Positions 1 to 8,800 of a stretch of 64,000 nt of DNA are shown in pieces (position 1 is the stretch's first letter; each line of letters starts with the position of its first letter). Under the pieces are notes generated by a model that was not told the origin of the DNA, searched no databases, and saw nothing but the letters and a program-made list of their open reading frames with translations. The DNA is from Candidatus Sumerlaeota bacterium. Its GTDB lineage: Bacteria; Sumerlaeota; Sumerlaeia; Sumerlaeales; Sumerlaeaceae. The stretch lies in the NCBI GenBank assembly GCA_017161655.1, contig JADFCV010000001.1:453786-517785 (forward strand). The letters run 5' to 3'. The position numbers and the translations under genes were made by a program.

Positions 1-448
1 CAATTTCCGAGCTCCACCCGGCCGGATACGCGTAAAGAAAATAGGGTAGAACAAGCCCACCTATGACTTCTGTTCTCTGGAGTTCCTCTCGCAAAGTTTT
101 GAGCCAGTCAAAAGAAGGAATGCAATCATCATCGAGAAACGCAATACAGGCTCCACGAACGCGGGTTAGAGCAGCGTTCCTTGCTGCTGCGAAGTCTAGA
201 TTTGCCGGATCGAGCAACAAGTGGTTCACTGGATGGGAAAGCGTGGCTAGCCACTCACGAGTGCCGTCAGTTGACCCAGTGTCGACGATGAACACTTCAT
301 CAGAGGGGCCCAGTTGGGGCATGAGCGACGCGACAACAGCCCGAAGTTTGGGTAAGCGGTTACATGTGAGAATGACGACGGAAATGCCCGGTGGTGTTGA
401 AAACGCCTCTCGTTTATTCAATAACCCTGCATTCAAGCGCGTTTCCAT
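1..448 (-). CDS. Family 2 glycosyltransferase, 3' part missing (window edge)
   Basis: Reading leftwards from the ATG at 446-448 gives about 149 residues with no stop before the window edge, so the C-terminal part lies outside. The N-terminal GT-A fold is clear: a first strand ISVVILTCNR near residue 23, the nucleotide-binding VDTGSTDGT near 55-63, and the metal-binding DDD near 107. It should transfer a sugar from a nucleotide donor, probably for a surface glycan or a glycosylated lipid. The ATG follows the TAA of the upstream glycosyltransferase with no spacer, so the two are probably translationally coupled. Substrate cannot be told from sequence. Confidence 0.85.
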   Translation of the reverse strand, partial: METRLNAGLLNKREAFSTPPGISVVILTCNRLPKLRAVVASLMPQLGPSDEVFIVDTGSTDGTREWLATLSHPVNHLLLDPANLDFAAARNAALTRVRGACIAFLDDDCIPSFDWLKTLREELQRTEVIGGLVLPYFLYAYPAGWSSEI

Positions 449-1393
449 TTAGCAAAGTCTACCGCGGTTCTCAAATTGTGCAAAGATCTCACTGTCGGAT
501 CTTTTCCACCACTTTTTCCGCTGTTCGCGCAAGGCTAGAACTTGCCTCAGCTTCTTTATGGCTTCCCATGTCCCACACCATGCTGTTTGATCTCCTTTTC
601 GGAGGGAGACAGACAGCTCGGCTGGAAGGTGGCGGCAAGACCCTCTGACAAAAGGAGGATCTGTGAAATTGAGCCACTGGAAAAGGAGAGCGTTGCGTCT
701 TTTAATTTCCGCAATGCGCTGCTCACCGTAGGCGCGCTTCATGCTGCCTTGGCCTACGTGCAAGCCGACGGCGCGCGGGTTGTAAAGGACCTTCCATCCT
801 GTCTTCCACGCGAGATAGGATAGGTCATAGTCCTCCCAGTAGCCAGGATGAAAAATCGGTGCAAAACCCCCAAGTTCTAGAAAAACGTCGCGGCGAATGG
901 CGCATGAGCCCCCTTGAAAGAACAGGGTTTCAGAAATCTCTCGAGAGTCTTCATAGGCGAGGCACATCCTACCGTCCACGAACTTTGCGAGCATGTTGAC
1001 GTGATTGGGTTCGCCCGTGTACCAATCGATGGTCTTTCCGCTGACGGCGAAAACGCTCGCATCGTCAAAAATAGGTGTGAGAAGTTCTCTGACCATCTGC
1101 TCGCGGGGGGCTAGATCGTTGTTGAAAAGGATAACGATTGGTGCGAGCGCCGCTTCGACTCCTCGGTTTACTGAGGCGCCAAAACCAGCATTCCCTGCAT
1201 TTCTCAGGAGGCGGGTGGATGGCCATTTGCCTTCGATACTGTCGGCGCTTCCATCGGTGCTAGCATCGTCTACGACGATGATTTCAAAGGGTTTGCCAGT
1301 AGCCTGAGCGGAGAGCAGCGTTGCGCTCAGGCATCGATGAAGAAAAGCCATTCCATTCCAGTTAGGAATTATGATAGAGAATTCTGGCTTCAC
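449..1393 (-). CDS. Family 2 glycosyltransferase
   Basis: A GT-A family 2 enzyme of 314 residues from the GTG at 1393. It has SIIIPNWNG at 6-14, the donor-binding VVDDASTDGS at 40-49, an NND metal motif at 91-93 and a GYWEDYDLSYLAWKTG block typical of rhamnosyl- and related glycosyltransferases. No membrane segment is seen. The frame stays open upstream to a TTG at 1438, but that start has no ribosome binding site and adds a non-conserved tail; the GTG places the first beta strand at the usual position. Either start overlaps the 5' end of the divergent mutY gene. It forms a pair with the next glycosyltransferase, probably for cell-surface polysaccharide. Confidence 0.85.
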   Translation of the reverse strand: MKPEFSIIIPNWNGMAFLHRCLSATLLSAQATGKPFEIIVVDDASTDGSADSIEGKWPSTRLLRNAGNAGFGASVNRGVEAALAPIVILFNNDLAPREQMVRELLTPIFDDASVFAVSGKTIDWYTGEPNHVNMLAKFVDGRMCLAYEDSREISETLFFQGGSCAIRRDVFLELGGFAPIFHPGYWEDYDLSYLAWKTGWKVLYNPRAVGLHVGQGSMKRAYGEQRIAEIKRRNALLFQWLNFTDPPFVRGSCRHLPAELSVSLRKGDQTAWCGTWEAIKKLRQVLALREQRKKWWKRSDSEIFAQFENRGRLC

Positions 1394-2510
1394 GGTGAAC
1401 GCAAGTACTGCGGTGACTGCTGCGCAATCTTTTGTCAATCCGCTAGATAATAAAGCGGCCTTTGCGACAAGCCTGCGTCAATGGTTCAAAAATGCTGCAC
1501 GCTCGTTGCCATGGCGCGAGACTCGTGATCCCTATGCGATCTGGGTTTCGGAAGTCATGCTTCAGCAAACGACTGTTGCAGCGGTTCGCGCTTACTATCT
1601 TCGGTTTCTCGAAGCGTTTCCGGATGTTTTTACGTTGGCAAGTGCCGATGAGATTAGTGTTCTGAGGTTGTGGGCAGGGTTGGGCTATTATCGTCGCGCC
1701 CGAATGCTTCATCGAGCGGCAAAAATCGTGGTGAGCCAGTGGGACGGCCTCTTTCCCAAAAATCCAGTCGAGCTAGAAAAACTGCCTGGAGTTGGGAAAT
1801 ATACTGCCAATGCAATTGCGAGTTTCGCTTATGACGTTCCGGTTCCTACTGTCGAGGCAAATACGGCAAGAGTTCTTTGCCGCCTCTTTGGAAAGCCCCA
1901 TGGCAATTCGCAAGTAACGGCCTGGCATTGGGAAGTTGCCGGAAAGCTGTTGCCATCGAAACAGTGCCGTGAATTCAACTATGCGCTCATGGAGCTGGGC
2001 TCCCTCATATGTGTCGCATCGACTCCCAAATGTAAACAATGTCCAGTGTGCCAATTTTGTGCTTATTTTCACCAGGGCGAGCAACAGCTTCCACCCCGAA
2101 AAGCAACCAGCGCTCGCGCAACTATTCAGCTCGAATGGCATCTCTATCTTGTTCAGCGAGGGAGCAACAACCCAGAGCTTCTGGTCAGACGAATCCCAGA
2201 TGGGGAATGGCATGCTGGGTTGTACGGTTTTCCCTATAGCATGAGAGAGGCGCATAAAAAGTGGATAAGTAGCTTGCGTAAAAGCGAGTGTGTGAAGCTG
2301 GGGCGTTTTACTTTCTGTGTCACTCACCATCGGATTCACGCTCATGTTTGGCTGTTGAGAGTTCCTGCTGAGACGATAGGACAGTTAGACTCCGCCATGC
2401 CCTTTTTTGCATGCGAGTGGGTTCCACATCAAGAAATCCTCTCGTTGCCGCTTGCCACTCCGTATCGACGTGCGCTTGAGTTCTGGGAAAAGGGATCGCA
2501 GAGTTGCTAG
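1371..2510 (+). CDS. mutY: A/G-specific adenine DNA glycosylase
   Basis: Removes adenine mispaired with 8-oxoguanine in base-excision repair. 379 residues. HhH-GPD domain: SEVMLQQT with catalytic Glu61, helix-hairpin-helix LPGVGKYTANA at 138-148, then VEANTARVL at 161-169. [4Fe-4S] cysteines are C214, C221, C224 and C230 (C-X6-C-X2-C-X5-C). The C-terminal third (about 245-375) is a NUDIX-like domain that reads 8-oxoG. The position of the catalytic Asp (Asp138 in E. coli) is Glu162 here. TAGGA lies just before the ATG. First gene of a run with hprK, which starts 1 base after this stop. Confidence 0.93.
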   Translation: MIENSGFTVNASTAVTAAQSFVNPLDNKAAFATSLRQWFKNAARSLPWRETRDPYAIWVSEVMLQQTTVAAVRAYYLRFLEAFPDVFTLASADEISVLRLWAGLGYYRRARMLHRAAKIVVSQWDGLFPKNPVELEKLPGVGKYTANAIASFAYDVPVPTVEANTARVLCRLFGKPHGNSQVTAWHWEVAGKLLPSKQCREFNYALMELGSLICVASTPKCKQCPVCQFCAYFHQGEQQLPPRKATSARATIQLEWHLYLVQRGSNNPELLVRRIPDGEWHAGLYGFPYSMREAHKKWISSLRKSECVKLGRFTFCVTHHRIHAHVWLLRVPAETIGQLDSAMPFFACEWVPHQEILSLPLATPYRRALEFWEKGSQSC

Positions 2511-2511
2511 C

Positions 2512-3486
2512 ATGAACATTAAAGAGCTCACAGTCGCTTCACTTCTTGAACAATGTGGCAAGGATATGGAACTCGAACTTGTCACGGGGGACAAGGGGCT
2601 AAAGAACGTTATTCGGTCCGCAGAGATCACCCGCCCTGGATTGGCGTTTGCTGGCTATTTGGATGTTTTTTCGCATGACCGTATCCAAATTGTCGGCAAT
2701 ACGGAGATGTCCTACATCCGCAGTCTCCCTGCGGAAGAACGTGCACGGCGCTTCGAGCGTGTGCTGCAGTTTGAGATTCCGTGCATCATTGTAACGAACG
2801 CAAACCCCATTCCCGAGGATTTTATCGAGCGGGCGAATGAGCACAACGTTCCGCTACTGCGGACAGCTCTCATGACAACTCGCTTGGTCAGCCAGCTTAA
2901 TGCATTTCTTGAAAGGTACTTTGCGCCGGAAATTCAGGTCCACGGGGTGTTGGTAGATGTTTTTGGCATGGGGACGTTGCTCATGGGGGAGAGTGGAGTG
3001 GGAAAAAGTGAGTGCGCCCTGGAGCTCGTCGAGAGAGGACATCGCCTCGTGGCGGACGATATCGTGATTCTCACCAGGATTTCTAAGTATGATCTGGTTG
3101 GGCGTAGCCCAGAGCTGATCAAGTACCACATGGAGATCAGGGGCGTCGGCATTCTAAACATCGAAATGCTTTTCGGCGTGGCTTCGGTGATCCAAGAGAA
3201 GCGCGTGGATCTTGTCATTCAATTGGAGCCATGGGACGAATCGCGCGAATATGATCGCCTCGGTTTGGAAGAACAATATCACACGTTTTTGGATGTTCAA
3301 GTGCCCGAGTACGTAATTCCTGTCCAGCCTGGTCGAAACCTCTCTATTATCGTCGAAATGGCTGCCCTCACACAGCGGTTAAAGAACGCTGGTTGCAATC
3401 CGGCACTTGAGCTCGATGCAAGAGTACGAGCTATGGCAACCCAGCAAAATGCCCGGCGCATAAGCGACAACTTGATTGATGGTTAG
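2512..3486 (+). CDS. hprK: HPr kinase/phosphorylase
   Basis: Phosphorylates and dephosphorylates a serine of HPr-type phosphocarriers, linking energy state to carbon or nitrogen control. 324 residues from the ATG at 2512, the usual length for the family. N-terminal regulatory domain about 1-130; conserved His144 (VHGV); Walker A GESGVGKS at 159-166; HPrK signature EIRGVGILNIEMLFG from 208. An upstream in-frame start at 2407 would lie inside mutY and is rejected. In Gram-negative bacteria HprK usually works with PTS enzyme I and HPr-like proteins without sugar transport; enzyme I is in this window, but no HPr gene is. Confidence 0.95.
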   Translation: MNIKELTVASLLEQCGKDMELELVTGDKGLKNVIRSAEITRPGLAFAGYLDVFSHDRIQIVGNTEMSYIRSLPAEERARRFERVLQFEIPCIIVTNANPIPEDFIERANEHNVPLLRTALMTTRLVSQLNAFLERYFAPEIQVHGVLVDVFGMGTLLMGESGVGKSECALELVERGHRLVADDIVILTRISKYDLVGRSPELIKYHMEIRGVGILNIEMLFGVASVIQEKRVDLVIQLEPWDESREYDRLGLEEQYHTFLDVQVPEYVIPVQPGRNLSIIVEMAALTQRLKNAGCNPALELDARVRAMATQQNARRISDNLIDG

Positions 3487-3494
3487 GGGAGAAC

Positions 3495-4772
3495 ATGCGT
3501 ACGATTGGCCGCTGGAGGATCCTGGAGGCGATAGCGGCATGTCTATGCGTCATGACCTGTGCAGCGCAGGACATATCTGTCTCCAACCAGCTGAACGTCC
3601 TTTTGAGTCGACAGGGGGTCGTAAAGATAGTGTTAGGAACGTTTTCGGGCACTCTTGAGGTAGCGGGAAAGAATAGACTGATTCTTGAGGCTGGAGACCG
3701 TCAATTAGCGGCACCGATGATTTCCACATCTGTGTCGATTCACGGTAGCAGTGATGGTAGCCTTGTTGCCGTGGCTGCCGGAGAGAAATGGCAAGCGCCT
3801 GTGATTCGCGTTAGAGCCGATGAAGGACTTGTCTTTCGCAATCGTCTCTACTGGGGCACGTTGAGGTTTTTAGCTGTCCGTGAGGGCGTACAGGTGGTTA
3901 ATGAGATCTTTTTAGAGGACTATCTCGCCTGTGTACTCGAGGCTGAAATTGGGGAAGCGCCGCTCGAGGCTCTGAAGGCACAGGCAGTGGTTGCGCGAAG
4001 TGAGGTGGTGCATAAGTTAGCTACGGGGCGGCACACAAAAGAAGGCTTCGATCTGTGTGCGGGGGAGCATTGCATGGCCTACAAAGGAGCTGAGGGGGTG
4101 ACACCCGCCATGCGAAAGGCCTGCTACGAGACGCGTGGAATCGTGCTGACAGCCGGCGGCAAAATTCTGGATGCTGTGTTTCATAACATGTGCGGCGGAA
4201 TCACCGCATGTGCAGAGGATGTTTGGGACAGTCCGCACATTGCTGGGTTGGACAGTGTGTGGGATGGTCTGAGAGCCCACGCCGCCCCTATGTTTCGCAG
4301 CGAAGAGGAGGTCTCCGATTTCCTTGCCTCTCCGCCCCAGGGAATTTTTTGCTGTCCAGAGGAAAACACACTGCCTTCCTATGCACGGAAATATTTCCGC
4401 TGGACTCGTCGCCTGGACAACGCAGAGTTGATACGACGCTGTGGAGCGCCGCTACGTGACATTCGGATCCTGGAACGACGCCCTAGTGGACGCGTTCGAA
4501 AGCTAGCTCTCGTCACCGCTGCCGGTACAAGGGTGATTGAAAAAGAGCTTCCTATCCGACGTCTTTTTGATTTGCCGAGCGGCTTCTTCATTCTGCGTGT
4601 CGAACGCGATGCTGCGGGAATTCGAAGTGTTGAATTTCGTGGTGCTGGTTCTGGCCATGGCGTAGGGCTCTGCCAAATGGGGGCATGGTCAATGGCATCA
4701 AAAGGCTTCGGCTTTCAGGCTATCCTTGAGCACTATTATCCGAACGCAAGACTCTCCCAGATATATCGCTAG
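3495..4772 (+). CDS. SpoIID/LytB domain protein, exported
   Basis: 425 residues with an N-terminal signal sequence (hydrophobic stretch about 9-24). It carries a SpoIID/LytB domain: FLEDYLACVLEAEIGEAP, then LEALKAQAVVARSE, and late motifs GSGHGVGLCQMGAWSMA and ILEHYYPN. SpoIID proteins are lytic transglycosylases acting on denuded peptidoglycan; relatives in non-sporulating diderms are thought to take part in wall remodelling. The conserved Glu before the LEALKAQA helix is present. A GGGAG ribosome site precedes the ATG, 8 bases after hprK, so it is probably co-transcribed with mutY-hprK. Confidence 0.87.
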   Translation: MRTIGRWRILEAIAACLCVMTCAAQDISVSNQLNVLLSRQGVVKIVLGTFSGTLEVAGKNRLILEAGDRQLAAPMISTSVSIHGSSDGSLVAVAAGEKWQAPVIRVRADEGLVFRNRLYWGTLRFLAVREGVQVVNEIFLEDYLACVLEAEIGEAPLEALKAQAVVARSEVVHKLATGRHTKEGFDLCAGEHCMAYKGAEGVTPAMRKACYETRGIVLTAGGKILDAVFHNMCGGITACAEDVWDSPHIAGLDSVWDGLRAHAAPMFRSEEEVSDFLASPPQGIFCCPEENTLPSYARKYFRWTRRLDNAELIRRCGAPLRDIRILERRPSGRVRKLALVTAAGTRVIEKELPIRRLFDLPSGFFILRVERDAAGIRSVEFRGAGSGHGVGLCQMGAWSMASKGFGFQAILEHYYPNARLSQIYR

Positions 4773-4806
4773 GACTTAAGAATTTTCTCTTGCACAGTTG
4801 AAAAAG

Positions 4807-5430
4807 CTAGACCGTTCCAGGGGAAGCCTTTGACCATTTTAAAAAATTAGCAAGTATTTGTTTCCCATGTTGGGTTAAGATAGACTCAGGATGAAACTGC
4901 ACACCCCATACCGGATGACTCTTGTGGCGAACTGCCATGATGATGTCGTCATCCGTGTGGGCAGTGACAATAAGGTCCGGAGGCAGACTCTCTTTTTCAA
5001 CAATCAGAGAATGATAACGTGTGGCGGTGAAGGGGGAGGGTATGCCCTGAAACAGACTGTCGTTATGATGATAAATGCTGCTCGTTTTTCCATGCATGAT
5101 CATCGGGGCCCGTACGACTTTTCCTCCGTATGCTTGGCCAATGCATTGATGTCCGAGACACACACCCAGCAGTGGGATTTTGGGCCCAAGTTGCCTGACA
5201 ACGTCGAGGGAGATTCCGGCTTCATTCGGAGTGCAAGGGCCAGGTGAGATCACAATATGAGATGGCGCTTTTTGTTCAATGTCTTCCACTGCAATTTTGT
5301 CGTTGCGCACGACTTCAATCTCCACTGCTTCGCCAAGAGATTGAGCAACGTCCGGCCACTTTAAGATTTCGCCTAGGTACTGCACCAGGTTGTAAGTAAA
5401 AGAATCGTAGTTGTCTATAACTAGGATCAT
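4807..5430 (-). CDS. trpG: Anthranilate synthase glutamine amidotransferase component
   Basis: Class I glutamine amidotransferase of 207 residues that supplies ammonia to the chorismate-using partner encoded just upstream. Nucleophile Cys91 in GVCLGHQ, oxyanion SPGPCTP at 62-68, and the His-Glu pair in VQFHPES near the C-terminus are all present. The start follows the trpE stop by 3 bases. TrpG/PabA subunits can also serve folate synthesis; the tryptophan feedback motif in the partner and the adjacent hisI favour tryptophan synthesis, perhaps with a shared role. Confidence 0.93.
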   Translation of the reverse strand: MILVIDNYDSFTYNLVQYLGEILKWPDVAQSLGEAVEIEVVRNDKIAVEDIEQKAPSHIVISPGPCTPNEAGISLDVVRQLGPKIPLLGVCLGHQCIGQAYGGKVVRAPMIMHGKTSSIYHHNDSLFQGIPSPFTATRYHSLIVEKESLPPDLIVTAHTDDDIIMAVRHKSHPVWGVQFHPESILTQHGKQILANFLKWSKASPGTV

Positions 5431-5433
5431 GTG

Positions 5434-6918
5434 CTATTCGAGTCCCTCTTGTGCGAGCTCAATGGCCCGCATCATTGCCGATGCTTTGTTGATCGTCTCC
5501 TTGTATTCGTTTTCCGGAACAGAATCTGCAACAATACCTGCTCCCGCTTGAATATAGGCTTTGTCGCCATGCACAACGATGGTTCGAATTGTGATGCAGG
5601 TATCGAGATTCCCATTGAAGCTGAAATATCCCACTGCTCCTGCATACGGCCCTCGACGTACGGGCTCAAGTTCCTCGATGATTTGCATAGCTCGAATCTT
5701 GGGGGCTCCCGTAACGGTGCCAGCAGGGAATGCTGCGCTAAAAACATCGAACGCATCGAGGCCGTCGCGCAGTTTTCCGACAACATTCGACACGATATGC
5801 ATCACGTGCGAGTAACGTTCGACAACCATCAAATCGTTTACTTTCACACTGCCGTATTCGCACACACGTCCACAGTCATTGCGGCCTAAATCGACGAGCA
5901 TAATGTGCTCTGCCCGTTCCTTCTCGTCTGCGAGAAGTTCTTTTTCCAGCGCGACATCTTCTTCTCTGCTTGTTCCCCGTTTGCGTGTTCCAGCAATCGG
6001 ACGCAGCTGAACTTCTTTGCCTGTCAATTTGACAAGAATTTCTGGACTCGAGCCGGCAAGTGCCAAGGAATCAAACTGGAGAAAAAACATGTAAGGCGAG
6101 GGATTGATCGCGCGGAGCGCTCGATAAATGTTAAATGCCTCTGTGGCGAGCGGGACTTCGAAGCGTTGGCTAACGACGACCTGAAAGATATCCCCGGCGC
6201 GAATATATTCTTTGCAGCGCTCGACGACGGCTTCGAATTCCTTTTCGGAGAAATTCGATGTAAGCGCCATCTGCCTCTGAGCGCCTGACGGCGGTTTCGC
6301 TACTAAAGGTTCTGCGAGTTGTCGCCGAAGGGCCGTGATCTTCTCTACGGCACGTTCGTAAGCGACCTCTGCTGGAGTTGTTTCGTCGATAACTGCATTC
6401 GACAAAATGAGCAGGCGATGACGCACATGGTCAAAAATGAGAACCGTGTCTGTGACCATAAAATAGAGATCGGGTAGCCCCAAGTCATCCGGAGCATGCT
6501 CGCCAATGTCTTCCAGATAGCGCACTGCATCGTAGGATACGAACCCTACTGCGCCTCCACAAAAGGGCGGTAAAGCTGGATCAGGAACAAAGCAATACTG
6601 TCGCATGATGTGGCGCAGTGCTCCGAGTGGCTGCGGCGAGGTAAAGCTTTGTCGGTTACTCCCGGGACCAACCACTTCAACAAGACCGTTTTTGGCGCGA
6701 AGGACAAGGCGGGGTTCGGCTCCCACAAAACTGTAGCGGCCAACAGTCTCTCCCCCTTCGACACTTTCCAAGAGGAACGAAAATGGCGAATTTGCTACCT
6801 TCTTGAAAGCAGAGACAGGCGTCTCCATGTCGGCAAGAATTTCACAGTAGACCGGAATGACGTTGCCGTGACGCGCCCTCTGCAAGAATTCTTCTTTTGT
6901 TGGGAAACATGTGTTCAT
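5434..6918 (-). CDS. trpE: Anthranilate synthase component I
   Basis: Converts chorismate to anthranilate with ammonia from TrpG, the first step of tryptophan synthesis. 494 residues. The tryptophan-binding element LLES followed ten residues later by Ser is intact at 49-63, which separates TrpE from PabB. Catalytic region motifs: IAGTRKRG, LVDLGRNDCGRV, PAGTVTGAPK and GPYAGAVGY. It sits between hisI (29 bases upstream) and trpG in a three-gene run. Confidence 0.95.
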   Translation of the reverse strand: MNTCFPTKEEFLQRARHGNVIPVYCEILADMETPVSAFKKVANSPFSFLLESVEGGETVGRYSFVGAEPRLVLRAKNGLVEVVGPGSNRQSFTSPQPLGALRHIMRQYCFVPDPALPPFCGGAVGFVSYDAVRYLEDIGEHAPDDLGLPDLYFMVTDTVLIFDHVRHRLLILSNAVIDETTPAEVAYERAVEKITALRRQLAEPLVAKPPSGAQRQMALTSNFSEKEFEAVVERCKEYIRAGDIFQVVVSQRFEVPLATEAFNIYRALRAINPSPYMFFLQFDSLALAGSSPEILVKLTGKEVQLRPIAGTRKRGTSREEDVALEKELLADEKERAEHIMLVDLGRNDCGRVCEYGSVKVNDLMVVERYSHVMHIVSNVVGKLRDGLDAFDVFSAAFPAGTVTGAPKIRAMQIIEELEPVRRGPYAGAVGYFSFNGNLDTCITIRTIVVHGDKAYIQAGAGIVADSVPENEYKETINKASAMMRAIELAQEGLE

Positions 6919-6947
6919 GCGTCTGGGATTCGTTTATCCAATGGTCA

Positions 6948-7340
6948 TCAGGAAGTTTTGTAAACGGAGTTCGGATCGAACATTTTCACGCCATCTTCGA
7001 TCCAGCCCTCGTCATCTGCTCTTCGGTAAAAGCACGAACGAAAGCCTGTGTGACAGGCTCCCCCTGTTTGGTCTACCCGAAGAACTACCGCGTCTCCATC
7101 GCAGTCGAGACGAACTTCGCGGACTTTTTGAATGTGACCTGATGATTCGCCTTTTAGCCAGAGTTTCTTACGGGAGCGGCTCCAATACCAAGCTCGTCCC
7201 TCTTCCAGAGTTTTTCTAAGAGCCTCTTCGTTCATCCATGCGACCATAAGTACCTCTCCCGACGTGGCATCCTGCACCACTGCAGCGATGAGGCCGCGGT
7301 CGTCAAACTTCACCGCATTCAAGAGTTTCTCCGTCTCCAC
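6948..7340 (-). CDS. hisI: Phosphoribosyl-AMP cyclohydrolase
   Basis: Third step of histidine synthesis, opening the adenine ring of PR-AMP. 130 residues: the cyclohydrolase domain only, without the HisE pyrophosphohydrolase fusion. Zn and Mg ligands are visible in [14 protein letters not shown] and the [14 protein letters not shown] stretch. Starts with GTG at 7340, preceded by AGGGA. First gene of hisI-trpE-trpG; no other histidine gene is nearby. Confidence 0.95.
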   Translation of the reverse strand: METEKLLNAVKFDDRGLIAAVVQDATSGEVLMVAWMNEEALRKTLEEGRAWYWSRSRKKLWLKGESSGHIQKVREVRLDCDGDAVVLRVDQTGGACHTGFRSCFYRRADDEGWIEDGVKMFDPNSVYKTS

Positions 7341-7393
7341 AATGATCCCTCGGATTTCGACTTAGTACTGAATTACCTATTCTTTGACAGCTA

Positions 7394-7474
7394 CAAGATT
7401 TTGAATCTTGCAGTCTAGCTAAACGTACCACTTCGGTGGTCTGTTGTGCTTTCATCGCGTGGACGAGGCACAAC
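7394..7474 (+). promoter_or_regulatory. Three inverted repeats upstream of the sugar dehydrogenase gene
   Basis: Seen directly: CAAGATT-TTG-AATCTTG (7394-7410), ACCAC-TTCG-GTGGT with a UUCG tetraloop (7427-7440), and GTTGTGC/GCACAAC arms (7443-7449 and 7468-7474). They lie between divergent hisI and the dehydrogenase. If transcribed rightwards they would give a structured leader ending about 33 bases before the ATG. Function is unknown; no T-tract follows, so an intrinsic terminator is unlikely. Confidence 0.35.
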
Positions 7475-7507
7475 GGGAAAATGTGGGCTCGTGAGAAAGG
7501 AATCGCA

Positions 7508-8773
7508 ATGAAAGTCGGTGTTGTCGGACTTGGCTATGTGGGTCTTCCTTTGCTTGTTGAGATGGCAAAAAGCGGCTTCGAAGCTTATGGAATTGACGTA
7601 GATCCTCGAAAGGTCAGCGCTATTAATGCTGGGCAAAACTACATCGAGGACGTAGATAGTCAGGTTCTTGCGGAACTTGTAGCTGAGGGAAAAATCCAAG
7701 CGACTTCTGATTGGAATGTGGTGCGAGAGTTGGACGCAATCAGCATTTGTGTGCCCACGCCTCTCCGAAAGACAAAAGATCCGGACGTGTCGTTCATCGT
7801 CAGTGCTGCAGATGAGATCGCTCCGCGGTTGCGTGAGGGTCAAATCATCATTCTCGAAAGCACAACCTACCCCGGAACCACAGATGAGCTGCTTGTCCCG
7901 CGCTTCTCACGGCCAGACTTCCGCGTTGGTGAGCATTATTTTTTAGCATTCTCCCCGGAGCGTGTGGATCCGGGCAATAAGGTCTACACGACAAAAAACA
8001 CCCCGAAAATTGTTGGAGGCGTGACTGCCGAGTGCACTAGGAGGTGCGTAGATTACTATTCAAAGATCTTCGACACAGTTATCCCGGTGAGTTCAAGCCG
8101 ATGTGCCGAAATGGTCAAACTTTTGGAGAATACGTTCCGCAGTGTAAACATCGGCCTCGTTAACGAGGTTGCTCTCATGTGTGACAAATTGGGGCTCGAT
8201 GTTTGGGAAGTGATCCAAGCTGCAGCTACAAAGCCGTTTGGCTTTATGGCGTTTTACCCCGGTCCAGGCTTAGGTGGACACTGTATACCGATTGACCCAC
8301 ACTATCTAGCGTGGAAGCTAAAAACCCTCAATTACACAGCACGGTTCATCGAGCTTGCCAGCGAAATCAACGGCTACATGCCCCACTTCGTCGTGGACAA
8401 AGTTGTCAAGGCGCTCAACGAGGATAAGAAACCAGCACACGGTAGCCGCATTCTTATTATAGGTGTTGCTTATAAGCCAAACGTTCGCGATGTGCGAGAA
8501 AGCCCAGCTCTCGACATTATGGGATTGCTGCGAGAGCTACGCGCCGATGTCGCCTACTACGACCCCTATGTCCCCGAGTTGAAAGAGGATGGGCACGCCC
8601 TGCGGTCTGTTGCTTTAACACCGGAGGAACTCAGACGTGCTGATTGCGTGGTGATTGTGACGAACCACAAAAATCTCGATTACCAACTCATATTGGACAA
8701 CGCGCCCCTTGTGGTTGACACGCGCAATGCTACCTCCGGTTTGCAGGGAAAAGCACGCATCGTTAAGCTGTAA
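7508..8773 (+). CDS. UDP-sugar/GDP-mannose 6-dehydrogenase family
   Basis: NAD-dependent four-electron oxidation of a nucleotide hexose to its uronic acid. 421 residues from ATG 7508, preceded by GAGAAAGG; the open frame back to 7436 is not needed. Rossmann motif GVVGLGYVGLPL at 4-15; central dimer domain; catalytic Cys259 in GLGGHCIPIDP; C-terminal domain GVAYKPNVRDVRESPA. The GHCIPIDPHYLAWK form resembles UDP-GlcNAc or UDP-ManNAc dehydrogenases (WbpA/WecC type) more than UDP-glucose dehydrogenase, but substrate is inferred. Likely serves surface polysaccharide synthesis. Confidence 0.9.
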   Translation: MKVGVVGLGYVGLPLLVEMAKSGFEAYGIDVDPRKVSAINAGQNYIEDVDSQVLAELVAEGKIQATSDWNVVRELDAISICVPTPLRKTKDPDVSFIVSAADEIAPRLREGQIIILESTTYPGTTDELLVPRFSRPDFRVGEHYFLAFSPERVDPGNKVYTTKNTPKIVGGVTAECTRRCVDYYSKIFDTVIPVSSSRCAEMVKLLENTFRSVNIGLVNEVALMCDKLGLDVWEVIQAAATKPFGFMAFYPGPGLGGHCIPIDPHYLAWKLKTLNYTARFIELASEINGYMPHFVVDKVVKALNEDKKPAHGSRILIIGVAYKPNVRDVRESPALDIMGLLRELRADVAYYDPYVPELKEDGHALRSVALTPEELRRADCVVIVTNHKNLDYQLILDNAPLVVDTRNATSGLQGKARIVKL

Positions 8774-8800
8774 TGGTGACGCGACAATGAGAGTGCAGGC

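Noticed and set aside
63..452. 129-codon open frame on the plus strand at the left edge
   Set aside because: Shadow of the minus-strand family 2 glycosyltransferase, which has clear motifs.
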